Of a DNA stretch of 47,862 nt, positions 6,485 through 13,261 are shown in pieces. The DNA comes from a virus, in IMG/VR virus record IMGVR_UViG_3300011445_000029, positions 1 to 47,862 of that record. One strand, given 5' to 3'. The notes beneath the pieces are model-generated. The model searched no databases. It saw nothing but the letters and a program-made list of their open reading frames with translations, and was not told where the DNA came from. The translations under genes were made by a program, and so were the position numbers. Position 1 is the first letter of the stretch; each line of letters starts with the position of its first letter.

Positions 6485-6533
6485 TTACCCCGCACGTACC
6501 TATTGGATTAGTGCTGAGGTAACCTAAGGGTAT

Positions 6534-6692
6534 TTACCGCTGGATTGTTGCCGCTTCAGTCTGTGCGATATGCGCCTGTATTTCCTTCAGCACCGCCAGT
6601 GCGGTAGCTGGATCATTCCAGTCTGAAGGATTACCGATCGACATACATGCCAGTCTAAGGCCGTGCAACATGCCAGCAACGTAGCTATCCAT
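6534..6692 (-). CDS. Hypothetical small protein, start uncertain
   Basis: From ATG 6692, 52 residues (MDSYVAGMLHGLRLACMSIG ...). The frame is open further up to a TTG at 6800, which would give 88 residues with more cysteines (HECGVF, GSCCAIA) but has no clear ribosome site and overlaps a palindrome. GGAG precedes ATG 6692 by 10 bases. If the sigma-54-like promoters upstream are real, this is the first gene they serve. Confidence 0.5.
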   Translation of the reverse strand: MDSYVAGMLHGLRLACMSIGNPSDWNDPATALAVLKEIQAHIAQTEAATIQR

Positions 6693-6795
6693 AGGCTTAA
6701 CACTCCGAGCTATGGCACAGCATGAGCCTACACTCAGCTGCACTTGCTCTATCTGGTTGTGAAAGACTCCGCATTCGTGTGCATTGTGAGTGTTC

Positions 6796-6811
6796 GGCAA
6801 GCTACTTGCCG
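6796..6811 (-). promoter_or_regulatory. Palindrome with GG-N10-GC spacing
   Basis: CGGCAAG-TAG-CTTGCCG is a 7-bp hairpin in RNA; it also has the GG-N10-GC spacing of a -24/-12 element, but the palindrome alone explains that. Listed as a fourth, weak, promoter candidate or a transcript hairpin. Confidence 0.25.
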
Positions 6812-6851
6812 CGCACCCCGCACACAGGACGCATTGCGCCCCACAGTGTAT

Positions 6852-6867
6852 AGCAAGACGCGTGCCG
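6852..6867 (-). promoter_or_regulatory. Sigma-54-like promoter P3
   Basis: On the minus strand: CGGCACG-CGTC-TTGCT. The consensus is TGGCACG-N4-TTGCA/T; only the first T differs, and GG and GC are 10 bases apart as required. Predicted start near 6840. Confidence 0.5.
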
Positions 6868-6946
6868 CACCCCTGAATCTATCCCTTGTGGTATTCGTCG
6901 GGTGACATACAAGGGATTGTAGGGTATGTTAGGTATTTGAGGTTTA

Positions 6947-6984
6947 GGGCGTCACCGTTTGGTGCTGGGCGTTACCGTTTGGTG
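6947..6984. repeat. Tandem 18-bp repeats between promoters P2 and P3
   Basis: gggcgtcaccgtttggtg (6947-6964) and gggcgttaccgtttggtg (6967-6984): one difference, period 20 bases. Two turns of helix per repeat suggests a protein-binding pair on one DNA face. Confidence 0.6.
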
Positions 6985-7017
6985 GTAACAGCGTGTTTCC
7001 AGCATGAAACAAGCATA

Positions 7018-7034
7018 GGCAAATGCCATGCCAG
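7018..7034 (-). promoter_or_regulatory. Sigma-54-like promoter P2
   Basis: On the minus strand: CTGGCATG-GCAT-TTGCC. Matches YTGGCACG-N4-TTGCW at all but two positions, with GG-N10-GC spacing. Lies 60 bases after P1. Predicted start near 7006. Confidence 0.5.
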
Positions 7035-7077
7035 CAACACAGCCTTAACACAATCTTAACATACCCTTCATAATCCC

Positions 7078-7094
7078 TGCAAGTCCCATGCCAA
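7078..7094 (-). promoter_or_regulatory. Sigma-54-like promoter P1
   Basis: On the minus strand: TTGGCATG-GGAC-TTGCA, one difference from YTGGCACG-N4-TTGCW and correct GG-N10-GC spacing. Sigma-54 promoters need an upstream activator; the dyad at 7237-7272 lies 150-190 bases upstream, a usual distance. A sigma-70 reading (TTGCAG, 18 bases, TAAGAT) of the same stretch is weaker. Confidence 0.5.
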
Positions 7095-7236
7095 ACGTGG
7101 CAGGGTCGCTAAAAAGGCTGCGCGCCCCATGACACACAGCCTACCAATACCCTCAGCACGCCCCATAAGCCTCTATAAACGCATTACAGGGGTCGCCAGC
7201 ACGCACCCACCAAAATCCTAACCCGAATATCCTGCA

Positions 7237-7272
7237 ATACCCTCAGGTACTTGTGGTACCACCGCAGGGTAT
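7237..7272. promoter_or_regulatory. Dyad with central palindrome, possible activator site
   Basis: ATACCCT (7237-7243) is complementary to AGGGTAT (7266-7272), and the perfect palindrome GTGGTACCAC (7253-7262) sits between them. Position relative to P1 is compatible with an enhancer; alternatively a DNA-packaging or terminus element. Confidence 0.35.
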
Positions 7273-7414
7273 CCCCTACTTATTGTGGGGGTATGGGGGG
7301 GATTGTAGAGTTTTTTCGGTTTTGTTACCTGCACTAAAATTCTAAGAACTTTTAATCCCCTCCACCAAATATTAACCACCCTACAATTAACCCACAGATA
7401 AACCCGAACATACC

Positions 7415-9058
7415 CTAAGCGTTTGCTGCAAAGGGTATGATACCACGTATCTTCTCCCACCCTGGACCCTCGGCAGAGTAACAGGCATCTACCTGTGGGA
7501 TGTTCTGATAGATCGTCATGCAGAAGTCCTCAATCTTATCTAACTTATCCTGATAGATTTGAGGGAGATCCCAAGCAACAGCATACTTCTTGAGGGGGAT
7601 CATCCAGATACCCTGGAACTTCCCTGAGTATACGCATTCATGACTCGCCAATGGCCTTAGGTAAATCTCAGAAGCAGCGGTACCAGGGTTACCCGTTGGG
7701 TTCCACTTGTATCCGAATTGACCTGAAGAGTGAACGCAATAGTCCAGAACGTGCTTTAAAATATTCTGAACTCTACCTAAATGCTGTAGGCAGATACCCT
7801 CATCGTGCATCCACTTGGCTAACCAATACAGCAAGCCTTCCTCATGACACATTTCATTAGTACTTCCCGAGGTCACGTTGGGGAACCAAGGGTTATCCTT
7901 TATGAAGTTGGTAAAAGCAAAGTTAATTTCGTTCTCTGCACGGACCTTGAAGTTATTGTTACCAGTTGCCTTGTAGTAGTACCAAAGGTTCTCTAAGTAG
8001 TGCGATAAATTACGAGCGCCACCCCCACCATTCCATGCCCTCTGTGGTCTTAGGAGGTACTCTGAGGTAACTTGAAAGCCTCTGCTGATAAGCTGATCCT
8101 GTGGGAAGAGGTAATAGGCAATAGCGAGGTCTTTGAAGTGAGACTTAGCAGGACTTGGAGCCATTCCTGAACAGCCACGAAGCTCTGTACTCTTCTCATT
8201 ACGAGCCATACCACGCATCCAGAGGTTCTGGTCGCAGTCTATGATACCATAAGCGATCTTCCACCTGACAAGCCATATGCCCATTAGAGCAGAGCCTACA
8301 TCACCTGTGGTGACAGCATTCAAGAAGGCATTAGCCGCATGGTAATACCTCTCATTACTCAGGGACTCGGCTCCAGCAGCCCTGGTACCAAATCCATATA
8401 TATTCCTAATTCCTTCTAAAGGTGTAGGATTAAACGGATACTTCGCTATGAAGTTCTCAGGGACAAGAAGCCAACCAGCATTTCGCTGACCAGCAATAGC
8501 CGAGGGACCGTAGGGACTGAGGCTATTCCAACCTATTACTTTCTTAAGGAAAGGTCTGTTGTTGATGAGAGTAGGATCGAAGTTTAGGATCATCCCAATC
8601 GGGTTCATATCCCTACCTTCAATACTTTCCTCCAAATACTCTAACTCTTCAGGATCATCCTCAGGTACCCAGCGGACATACAGGGTCGCTCCACCGTCTA
8701 TGGTGAGTCCCTGTGTACAATGCTCGTAGCCTGGGATGGTAACTGAATTCCTCTGAGCCTTGTGCTTGTAGCTCTCGGGTGTCAGGATATCCCATTCTCT
8801 CTCACCCTCATTGTTGAGTCCATTATCCTGACAACCGAAGGTTGGAGGGATAATAAAATTTCCGGGTGCCTTAGCGGATAGAGCAGAAACAAACTTGGGC
8901 TCAGGTTGCCAAGGCTGACCCCAATTGTCGGGTCTACCTGGATTACGGTCTATAAGCTCTACGGTGAGGATCTTAGTAGGATCATGTTTGCTGTACCCTA
9001 TCACCAGCGGGATGGTCTTAACCACCCCATTCGTGTAGGTAATTGTAGCACTATACAT
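7415..9058 (-). CDS. Tail fibre/spike protein, possible glycan-active receptor-binding protein
   Basis: 547 residues from ATG 9058, which overlaps the stop of the preceding gene. The first ~110 residues look beta-rich (SATITYTNGVVKTIPLVIGY); the rest is helical with repeated aromatic patterns such as YYHAANAFLNAV, LENLWYYYKATG and LLYWLAKWMHDEG, reminiscent of alpha/alpha-toroid (six-hairpin) carbohydrate-active folds. Last gene of the late block, after two other tail genes, so a host-recognition or capsule-degrading role is likely. No catalytic residue can be assigned. Confidence 0.6.
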   Translation of the reverse strand: MYSATITYTNGVVKTIPLVIGYSKHDPTKILTVELIDRNPGRPDNWGQPWQPEPKFVSALSAKAPGNFIIPPTFGCQDNGLNNEGEREWDILTPESYKHKAQRNSVTIPGYEHCTQGLTIDGGATLYVRWVPEDDPEELEYLEESIEGRDMNPIGMILNFDPTLINNRPFLKKVIGWNSLSPYGPSAIAGQRNAGWLLVPENFIAKYPFNPTPLEGIRNIYGFGTRAAGAESLSNERYYHAANAFLNAVTTGDVGSALMGIWLVRWKIAYGIIDCDQNLWMRGMARNEKSTELRGCSGMAPSPAKSHFKDLAIAYYLFPQDQLISRGFQVTSEYLLRPQRAWNGGGGARNLSHYLENLWYYYKATGNNNFKVRAENEINFAFTNFIKDNPWFPNVTSGSTNEMCHEEGLLYWLAKWMHDEGICLQHLGRVQNILKHVLDYCVHSSGQFGYKWNPTGNPGTAASEIYLRPLASHECVYSGKFQGIWMIPLKKYAVAWDLPQIYQDKLDKIEDFCMTIYQNIPQVDACYSAEGPGWEKIRGIIPFAANA

Positions 9059-9416
9059 CAGCACTCGATTCAGTCTTAGGAATAAGAGTAAATGGCTTGC
9101 GAACACCTGGAGGTAAGAGTAACTTCTTCTGGTTATTAGTACCCTTCTCCATAACCTTCTTCATCATCAGCTCTAACACTTGAATACGAGTGCCAAGAGC
9201 ATTGAAAGCTTGTGGGATAGTCATTACGAGAGTGTTTAAGTTCTCGGCAAGGCGTTCAACCTTCTCTTTATCACCTAACTCTTCCCACCCTATAGTTGCT
9301 TCTTCAGGTTCAGGCTCAGGGTTGGGTGATTGCTCTGGAAGTACAGGCGGATCACCTGGAACGTCTACACCTGGGATAGCCTCAGGCATCTCTTCGTCTG
9401 GATCATCGGGATTCAT
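9051..9416 (-). CDS. Acidic Pro-rich coiled-coil tail-associated protein
   Basis: 121 residues. The first 45 are Asp/Glu/Pro-rich (NPDDPDEEMPEAIPGVDVPG), then a helical segment LVMTIPQAFNALGTRIQVLE with coiled-coil character, then a basic tail. It overlaps the spike gene by 8 bases and follows the fibre gene by 15. Likely an adaptor or chaperone of tail assembly; this is inferred from position. Confidence 0.55.
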   Translation of the reverse strand: MNPDDPDEEMPEAIPGVDVPGDPPVLPEQSPNPEPEPEEATIGWEELGDKEKVERLAENLNTLVMTIPQAFNALGTRIQVLELMMKKVMEKGTNNQKKLLLPPGVRKPFTLIPKTESSADV

Positions 9417-9431
9417 AGTTTACTCTCCTCA

Positions 9432-10364
9432 TTATACAGAATCGTGATATTGGAAGAAGGCGAATTGCCTCATAGTAATAGAATTGTCTGCATCGGCTGT
9501 CCCCCACTCCACACTAACAGTGAAGAGGAGGTCTGCTGTAGTATCTGCTACATATACATCAGTGTTGAAGGGGATAAGGTGAATAGCATCACCACTCACA
9601 TCAGCAAAGGTAACAGCACCTTGGATCTCTAACTCACCAGATATGCCGGTACTTACACAGTGTACCTGAAACTCAGCTTCCCATCCCTCAAACGAACCTA
9701 AAGCGGGAAGGGTGATTGCTGTAGTATCTAAGATAGTAACATTATCCAGCTTAAGCCTTAACTGTATGGTAGGAGCCGCCCCACCATCCGTCTTGTATAC
9801 CCCACGAGCCTTTAGCAAGCACACATCATCTGTTACAAGGGTATCAGCAGGTATGCTGTGGGATGAGCTAAAGTCTGTCTCTGTGGTAGTATTAGAGACA
9901 GTATCACTACCAGAAGAGAAGGAACCTTTAAGTGGGTATGCCTCATTTATAGCATTAGTTAGGTTGTTAGCAGCCGTAGATGCCACAGCATCTGCATAAG
10001 TCTTAGTTGCTTTCTGAGTAGCAATCTTTACATCAGAGTTCGCAGCAAGCGTACCATCCGTATCCAGATAGGATGATGGTACCTTGGTATCAGCGTAGGT
10101 CTTAGTTGCTTTCTGAGTAGCAATCTTTACGTCTGAGTTCGCAGCAAGCGTACCATCTGTATCTAAATAAGACAGGGGGATATAGATGGTAGACAAACCC
10201 TCTATCAACGCTGTCATAAGCGTCTGGATAGACTCTGGTGTAATAGCTACCTTAGGCTCAGTAGTAGGCTTCTTAGTCTGCTCTACAGTAGGTCTAAAGG
10301 GGATGATGGTTGTTCGTGGGAGTCTACCCTCAGAACCCTGAGGTCTTAGATCACCACTAACCAT
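9432..10364 (-). CDS. Tail fibre protein with tandem ATQKATKTYAD repeats
   Basis: 310 residues. Two nearly identical 33-residue repeats (SYLDTDGTLAANSDVKIATQ...KTYAD) lie around residues 62-127; this repeat type is common in trimeric phage tail fibres. The C-terminal ~170 residues are beta-rich (FSSGSDTVSNTTTETDFSSS, LRLKLDNVTILDTT), as expected of a fibre head. The N-terminus is probably the attachment region. Confidence 0.75.
   Translation of the reverse strand: MVSGDLRPQGSEGRLPRTTIIPFRPTVEQTKKPTTEPKVAITPESIQTLMTALIEGLSTIYIPLSYLDTDGTLAANSDVKIATQKATKTYADTKVPSSYLDTDGTLAANSDVKIATQKATKTYADAVASTAANNLTNAINEAYPLKGSFSSGSDTVSNTTTETDFSSSHSIPADTLVTDDVCLLKARGVYKTDGGAAPTIQLRLKLDNVTILDTTAITLPALGSFEGWEAEFQVHCVSTGISGELEIQGAVTFADVSGDAIHLIPFNTDVYVADTTADLLFTVSVEWGTADADNSITMRQFAFFQYHDSV
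10001..10174 (-). repeat. 99-base tandem repeat inside the tail fibre gene
   Basis: The stretch starting tcttagttgctttctgagta recurs at 10001 and 10100, about 75 bases each with few silent differences. It encodes the two 33-residue fibre repeats; the near-identity at DNA level suggests a recent duplication. Confidence 0.7.
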
Positions 10365-10365
10365 C

Positions 10366-10551
10366 TTAACTCTCCTGGGCTAAGTATTCAAACTCACTAT
10401 AAGGGATCAAAGGGACATTCTTAGCGTTATCATCATGAATCACTATAAGTGACCTAAGAACACCCATAGGAACCTCTACACTCACATCCAGTGAGGTAGG
10501 TTCAGCTAAGGGGAAGGCTATATCACGAGCATTATCTATACGAGTAGTCAT
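10366..10551 (-). CDS. Hypothetical small protein preceding the tail fibre
   Basis: 61 residues, MTTRIDNARDIAFPLAEPTS, then beta-rich LDVSVEVPMGVLRSLIVIHD. One base separates it from the fibre gene. Possibly a small structural or fibre-assembly protein; no family recognised. Confidence 0.6.
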   Translation of the reverse strand: MTTRIDNARDIAFPLAEPTSLDVSVEVPMGVLRSLIVIHDDNAKNVPLIPYSEFEYLAQES

Positions 10552-10750
10552 TACGAGTTCTCTCTGATACGTGTCATAGTATACCTCTAAGTATTATAAG
10601 AATAGTATAAGGTTATTTAAGGAATTGGTGGGTGATTTAGTTCTCTTAGTTTCAACTAAAGAAAGAAAGGAAACCCCCCTTACCCCCCTATACATGGTAG
10701 GATAAGCCTCTTTTGAGAGGAAAAGGAAAGAAACTTGGTTTCGGAATTTA

Positions 10751-10821
10751 GTAGGTGCCAAGACCCTACACCCTTGCGGGTAATATCTGCCAACGCTCTA
10801 CTAACTGAGCTATACCACCGC
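10751..10821 (-). pseudogene. Degenerate tRNA (5' half intact)
   Basis: GCGGTGG-TA-GCTCAGTTAGTAGAGC is a textbook acceptor strand and D-arm. A 4-bp ACCC-GCAA-GGGT arm and a T-arm-like GTAGG/CCTAC with a 9-base loop follow, but no acceptor complement CCACCGC and no regular anticodon stem can be found. Confidence 0.45.
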
Positions 10822-10854
10822 TATTATCTTGATATCCCGGTAATTGCATCCGGC

Positions 10855-10899
10855 TGGCGGCGCTAATGGGAATTGCACCCATGACCTTTGGCTAAAGTC
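10855..10899 (-). pseudogene. tRNA 3'-half remnant
   Basis: GACTT-TAGCCAA-AGGTC anticodon-like arm, ATGGG-TGCAATT-CCCAT T-arm-like stem, then TAGCGCC-GCCA resembling an acceptor end with encoded CCA. It abuts the 3' end of tRNA-Pro and has no 5' half. Confidence 0.35.
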
Positions 10900-10975
10900 A
10901 ACCATCTTGGATTTGAACCAAGGACATTTCCTGCTTCCAAAGCAGGCGCAATAAACCAGCCTATGCGAATGGTTG
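10898..10975 (-). tRNA. tRNA-Pro (anticodon UGG)
   Basis: Acceptor CAACCAT pairs with ATGGTTG, with C1-G72 and discriminator A73 typical of bacterial tRNA-Pro. Anticodon arm CCTGC-TTTGGAA-GCAGG, anticodon TGG. T-arm CTTGG-TTCAAAT-CCAAG. The D stem is weak (GCA/TGC) and the variable loop is 7 bases, slightly long. Confidence 0.85.
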
Positions 10976-11060
10976 AGAGTGGCAGGTATTCCCTGCCGTG
11001 AGGCTAAACGCCCCGTGTTTGCACGCGAGTAAACCTTGAACGTGCTATACATATATGGGA

Positions 11061-11113
11061 GGTTATCCTGTCATCCTCCTCGTCCTGGAACCACAGTTTC
11101 TCTTGGAATAACC
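11061..11113 (-). ncRNA. 53-base element with 7-bp terminal stem
   Basis: On the minus strand GGTTATT ... GATAACC pair over 7 bp (one G-U), and CCA/TGG can form inside. Not a recognisable tRNA. A second element of exactly the same size and layout lies at 28843-28895 beside another tRNA. Confidence 0.3.
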
Positions 11114-11147
11114 TACGAATACCCCAGGAATCGCACCCCATATGCAC

Positions 11148-11501
11148 CTATTCAGGCTCTAAAAGCCCCATAGCTTCCAAACGTGCGTCAAATAAAGCAT
11201 TGTGGGAGCCTGTCGGTCCAGGTATCCCCAGGATCAGATCATAGTGGTGTAACCACTCATGCTTCCACGTATTGTGCAGCTCACCTGTCGTAAACATCCT
11301 TCCTCCTGGTTGGTGAGTCCAGATAAGGATAGTTTGGGTATGGTGAACATACAATCCTATCGTGTAATACTGAATTAACCCGATAGGAGTAGGAACAGTA
11401 CGCTTAATATCTGGTTCACCTACTATAACTATAGTAGCAGGATAAGGAAGATAAGCTTTCTGGCATAATCTAAACGTCTCTACCCTAATCCATTCACACA
11501 G
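11148..11501 (-). CDS. Putative zincin-like metallopeptidase, probable CTG start
   Basis: The frame contains H81-E-W-L-H85, a HExxH zinc-binding and catalytic motif, followed by GSH100NALFDARLE, a plausible third ligand. Upstream of the first TTG (11354) the frame stays open with protein-like sequence (YPATIVIVGEPDIKRTVPTP, IGLIQYYTIGLYVHH). No ATG exists there; CTG 11501 follows AAGGG by 8 bases and overlaps the stop of the preceding gene, giving 117 residues. Folds of this kind cleave proteins or, less often, peptidoglycan peptides. It sits beside the lipoprotein-like gene, so a role in lysis is conceivable. Confidence 0.5.
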   Translation of the reverse strand: MCEWIRVETFRLCQKAYLPYPATIVIVGEPDIKRTVPTPIGLIQYYTIGLYVHHTQTILIWTHQPGGRMFTTGELHNTWKHEWLHHYDLILGIPGPTGSHNALFDARLEAMGLLEPE

Positions 11502-12000
11502 TTCCAGAGCCCTTACGAAAGCACTCCTCGGAAGGAGGACTCCTAAAGGCTCCAGGATCGCCCAGGAAGCTATTAGAGACGACTGGACGGGAAGTTGGAG
11601 TACTGGTAGGGGGGACTACCCCGGACGCCTTAAACGCCTCTATAAACTGTTTGCGGACAAGCTCCGTGGTTTTCAGGTATGCTTTACGGTGCTGCTCACT
11701 TAGCTTAGGGTCACCCGATACAAACCCATCGTGAACGTCGCAGATATCGCTTACAGCGTGCCACACGGCTACCGCAGAGGTTCTGTCAGTCTTACCTGCC
11801 ATACTCTTGATAATAGCCTTATCTGCCACGTAGATAGCCTGATTCTGCTCATCTAACGTATCAGGGTAGATTGCTAAGTAAGCATCCGTACGCTCAATCA
11901 CGTACTCCATAGCGGAAGCAGTAACACCACTGTTAACAGTTCCAGAAGTAACACAGCCTAAACCAAATACAATAAGAATAGCTAACAGTAAGTTCTTCAT
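11494..12000 (-). CDS. Putative exported lipoprotein-like protein
   Basis: 168 residues. N-terminus MKNLLLAILIVFGLGCVTSG is a signal sequence ending in Cys16; the lipobox (GLGC) is imperfect. The mature part is helical (ERTDAYLAIYPDTLDEQNQA) and ends in a Pro/Ser/Thr-rich linker. Location after the terminase genes would fit an outer-membrane spanin component, but the length and helix content are not diagnostic. Confidence 0.6.
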   Translation of the reverse strand: MKNLLLAILIVFGLGCVTSGTVNSGVTASAMEYVIERTDAYLAIYPDTLDEQNQAIYVADKAIIKSMAGKTDRTSAVAVWHAVSDICDVHDGFVSGDPKLSEQHRKAYLKTTELVRKQFIEAFKASGVVPPTSTPTSRPVVSNSFLGDPGAFRSPPSEECFRKGSGTV

Positions 12001-12009
12001 GAAACTCCC

Positions 12010-12393
12010 TTAAATCTTGACAATAGCTCCAAGACCGATAACAAGGCCCTGAAGCAGGACATTGGAGACGTTGGTAACACCCTTCCAGAAAGCAGCATTA
12101 CCACGGATCTTGTGAATATCCCCGATAAGCTCTAACTGAGTAAGCAATTCACCTTGTAATTTAGTATCACCAGTAGAAGCAGCAGAGATAAGGAGAGGAG
12201 CAATATCGTTGCTGATAGCCTGGAGATCGGGTGCGAGCCCCTCAGTAAACTCACTAATCTGTTCAATAAGGACATTAACAACAGCATCTTTCATGTCCTT
12301 TAGGTTAGTGATAGGCTGAGGGATGGGAGCATCCACAGGGGCAGGCTGGTTACCCTTAGCCCACGGAAAGGGACGACTGACGTTGATTGGCAT
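12010..12393 (-). CDS. Hypothetical protein with C-terminal hydrophobic segment
   Basis: 127 residues. Pro-rich start (INVSRPFPWAKGNQPAPVDA), helical middle, then VSNVLLQGLVIGLGAIVKI, long enough for one membrane span at the very C-terminus. Could be a tail-anchored membrane protein of the lysis set or a minor virion protein; unresolved. Confidence 0.6.
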   Translation of the reverse strand: MPINVSRPFPWAKGNQPAPVDAPIPQPITNLKDMKDAVVNVLIEQISEFTEGLAPDLQAISNDIAPLLISAASTGDTKLQGELLTQLELIGDIHKIRGNAAFWKGVTNVSNVLLQGLVIGLGAIVKI

Positions 12394-12412
12394 AATTTAG
12401 ATCCTTTGTGGA

Positions 12413-12823
12413 TTAGCTGATATTCGGAATAAACGAGTACGTGATGGTGAACGTGAGAGCGGTGGTCAGAGCAGCCAGGGTATCAGGGGCACCAAGAGAT
12501 AAGTAAACATCGTTACCAGCAGTAGTGGGAATTGCCACTAAACCGTTCTGGTGATTTCCAAGCTGACCAGGAGCTTCACTATTAGCAAGTATGTTTAAGA
12601 TAATAGATCCAGCATTTCCATCCGCTAACCTTAATTCTAAGTCCGCAGCAGAAGTAGATATGTGAATACCGTGAATAATAGTTATCTCATTCGCACCTGC
12701 CCCAAGCGCCATAGGAGCATTTAACACGTTAGTAGCGACTAATGCAGCGTGATAGGTAAATACCTTCAGAGGCCCATGTGGGATTTTGGCAAGTTGATAT
12801 TGAGGTACAGTGAGTTGGGGCAT
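12413..12823 (-). CDS. Hypothetical beta-rich protein, probable virion component
   Basis: 136 residues, low charge, rich in Ala, Thr, Leu, Ile with alternating strand patterns (NEITIIHGIHISTSAADLEL, ALTTALTFTITYSFIPNIS). This is the look of a small capsid decoration or tail protein. Short intergenic gaps on both sides. No family named. Confidence 0.6.
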   Translation of the reverse strand: MPQLTVPQYQLAKIPHGPLKVFTYHAALVATNVLNAPMALGAGANEITIIHGIHISTSAADLELRLADGNAGSIILNILANSEAPGQLGNHQNGLVAIPTTAGNDVYLSLGAPDTLAALTTALTFTITYSFIPNIS

Positions 12824-12832
12824 CGAGGTTCC

Positions 12833-13225
12833 TTAGTTCCAAACAGTGTAGCTAATGATGGTTCCAGTAACATCCTGGACAGGCAAACCATCTTCACCAC
12901 GGAGACACTCCCATATACCACGTTCCTCGGGAGTACGAGGCTTCTTCATAAACGCAATCGTGCGTTGTCTTGCTAACTTCCCAATCGTGGGAATACCCTT
13001 GAAGGACGTAGGACGACCCATATCCTGAGCTGCCTGCATACCGTTCAGCATACGCTCACGCACGCTCTCCTTCAGTCGCTTGATATCAGCAGGCTTGAGC
13101 CCACTCTTCTCAATCAACTCAGGCATCGGCTTGAGGTAGTTTAAATCCTGGCGCTTATCGGGAACACGCCCCTCAACACGCACAGTAACCTTTGGGGACA
13201 CTTCAGTATCTTCTAACTTAGGCAT
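12833..13225 (-). CDS. Hypothetical protein downstream of the large terminase
   Basis: 130 residues, MPKLEDTEVSPKVTVRVEGR. Strongly basic helical middle (PADIKRLKESVRERMLNGMQ) and C-terminal strands. AAGGAG lies 5 bases before the ATG. No domain recognised. Confidence 0.65.
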   Translation of the reverse strand: MPKLEDTEVSPKVTVRVEGRVPDKRQDLNYLKPMPELIEKSGLKPADIKRLKESVRERMLNGMQAAQDMGRPTSFKGIPTIGKLARQRTIAFMKKPRTPEERGIWECLRGEDGLPVQDVTGTIISYTVWN

Positions 13226-13261
13226 ATAATCTCCTTTGAAAAATCATACATATATTCACTA

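Larger units (their letters stand above)
6801..7414 (-). other. 614-base gene-free leader, probable start of early transcription or genome end
   Basis: No acceptable gene. It holds three sigma-54-like promoters, a pair of 18-bp direct repeats, a 9-bp hairpin (6881-6889 with 6909-6917), a dyad at 7237-7272 centred near the palindrome GTGGTACCAC (7253-7262), and tracts of C on the minus strand around 7285-7310. It separates the last tail gene from the early gene block, where T7-like genomes have their termini. Confidence 0.6.
10552..11147 (-). other. 596-base non-coding region with tRNA-Pro and tRNA debris
   Basis: Contains one intact tRNA (10898-10975), a 5'-half-like and a 3'-half-like tRNA fragment, a T-arm-like stretch near 11118-11145, a 53-base stem element (11061-11113) and a GGCAGG/CCTGCC hairpin near 10981-10997. 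The 10552-10740 part is A+T-rich with TTAGTT/AACTAA and CCTCT/AGAGG hairpins. Frames crossing it have no support. Confidence 0.7.

Noticed and set aside
6534-6800. 88-residue version of the small gene with TTG start
   Set aside because: The TTG lies within the CGGCAAG/CTTGCCG palindrome without a ribosome site; the shorter ATG form is preferred, with low confidence.
7218-7460. 80-codon frame at the end of the spike gene
   Set aside because: It runs through C/G tracts and dyads, has no ribosome site and overlaps the spike C-terminus.
10810-11052. 80-codon frame
   Set aside because: It runs through the tRNA-Pro gene and the tRNA remnants.
11061-11113. Hammerhead ribozyme for the 53-base elements
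   Set aside because: Neither element has the CUGAUGA core, although GAAA is present.
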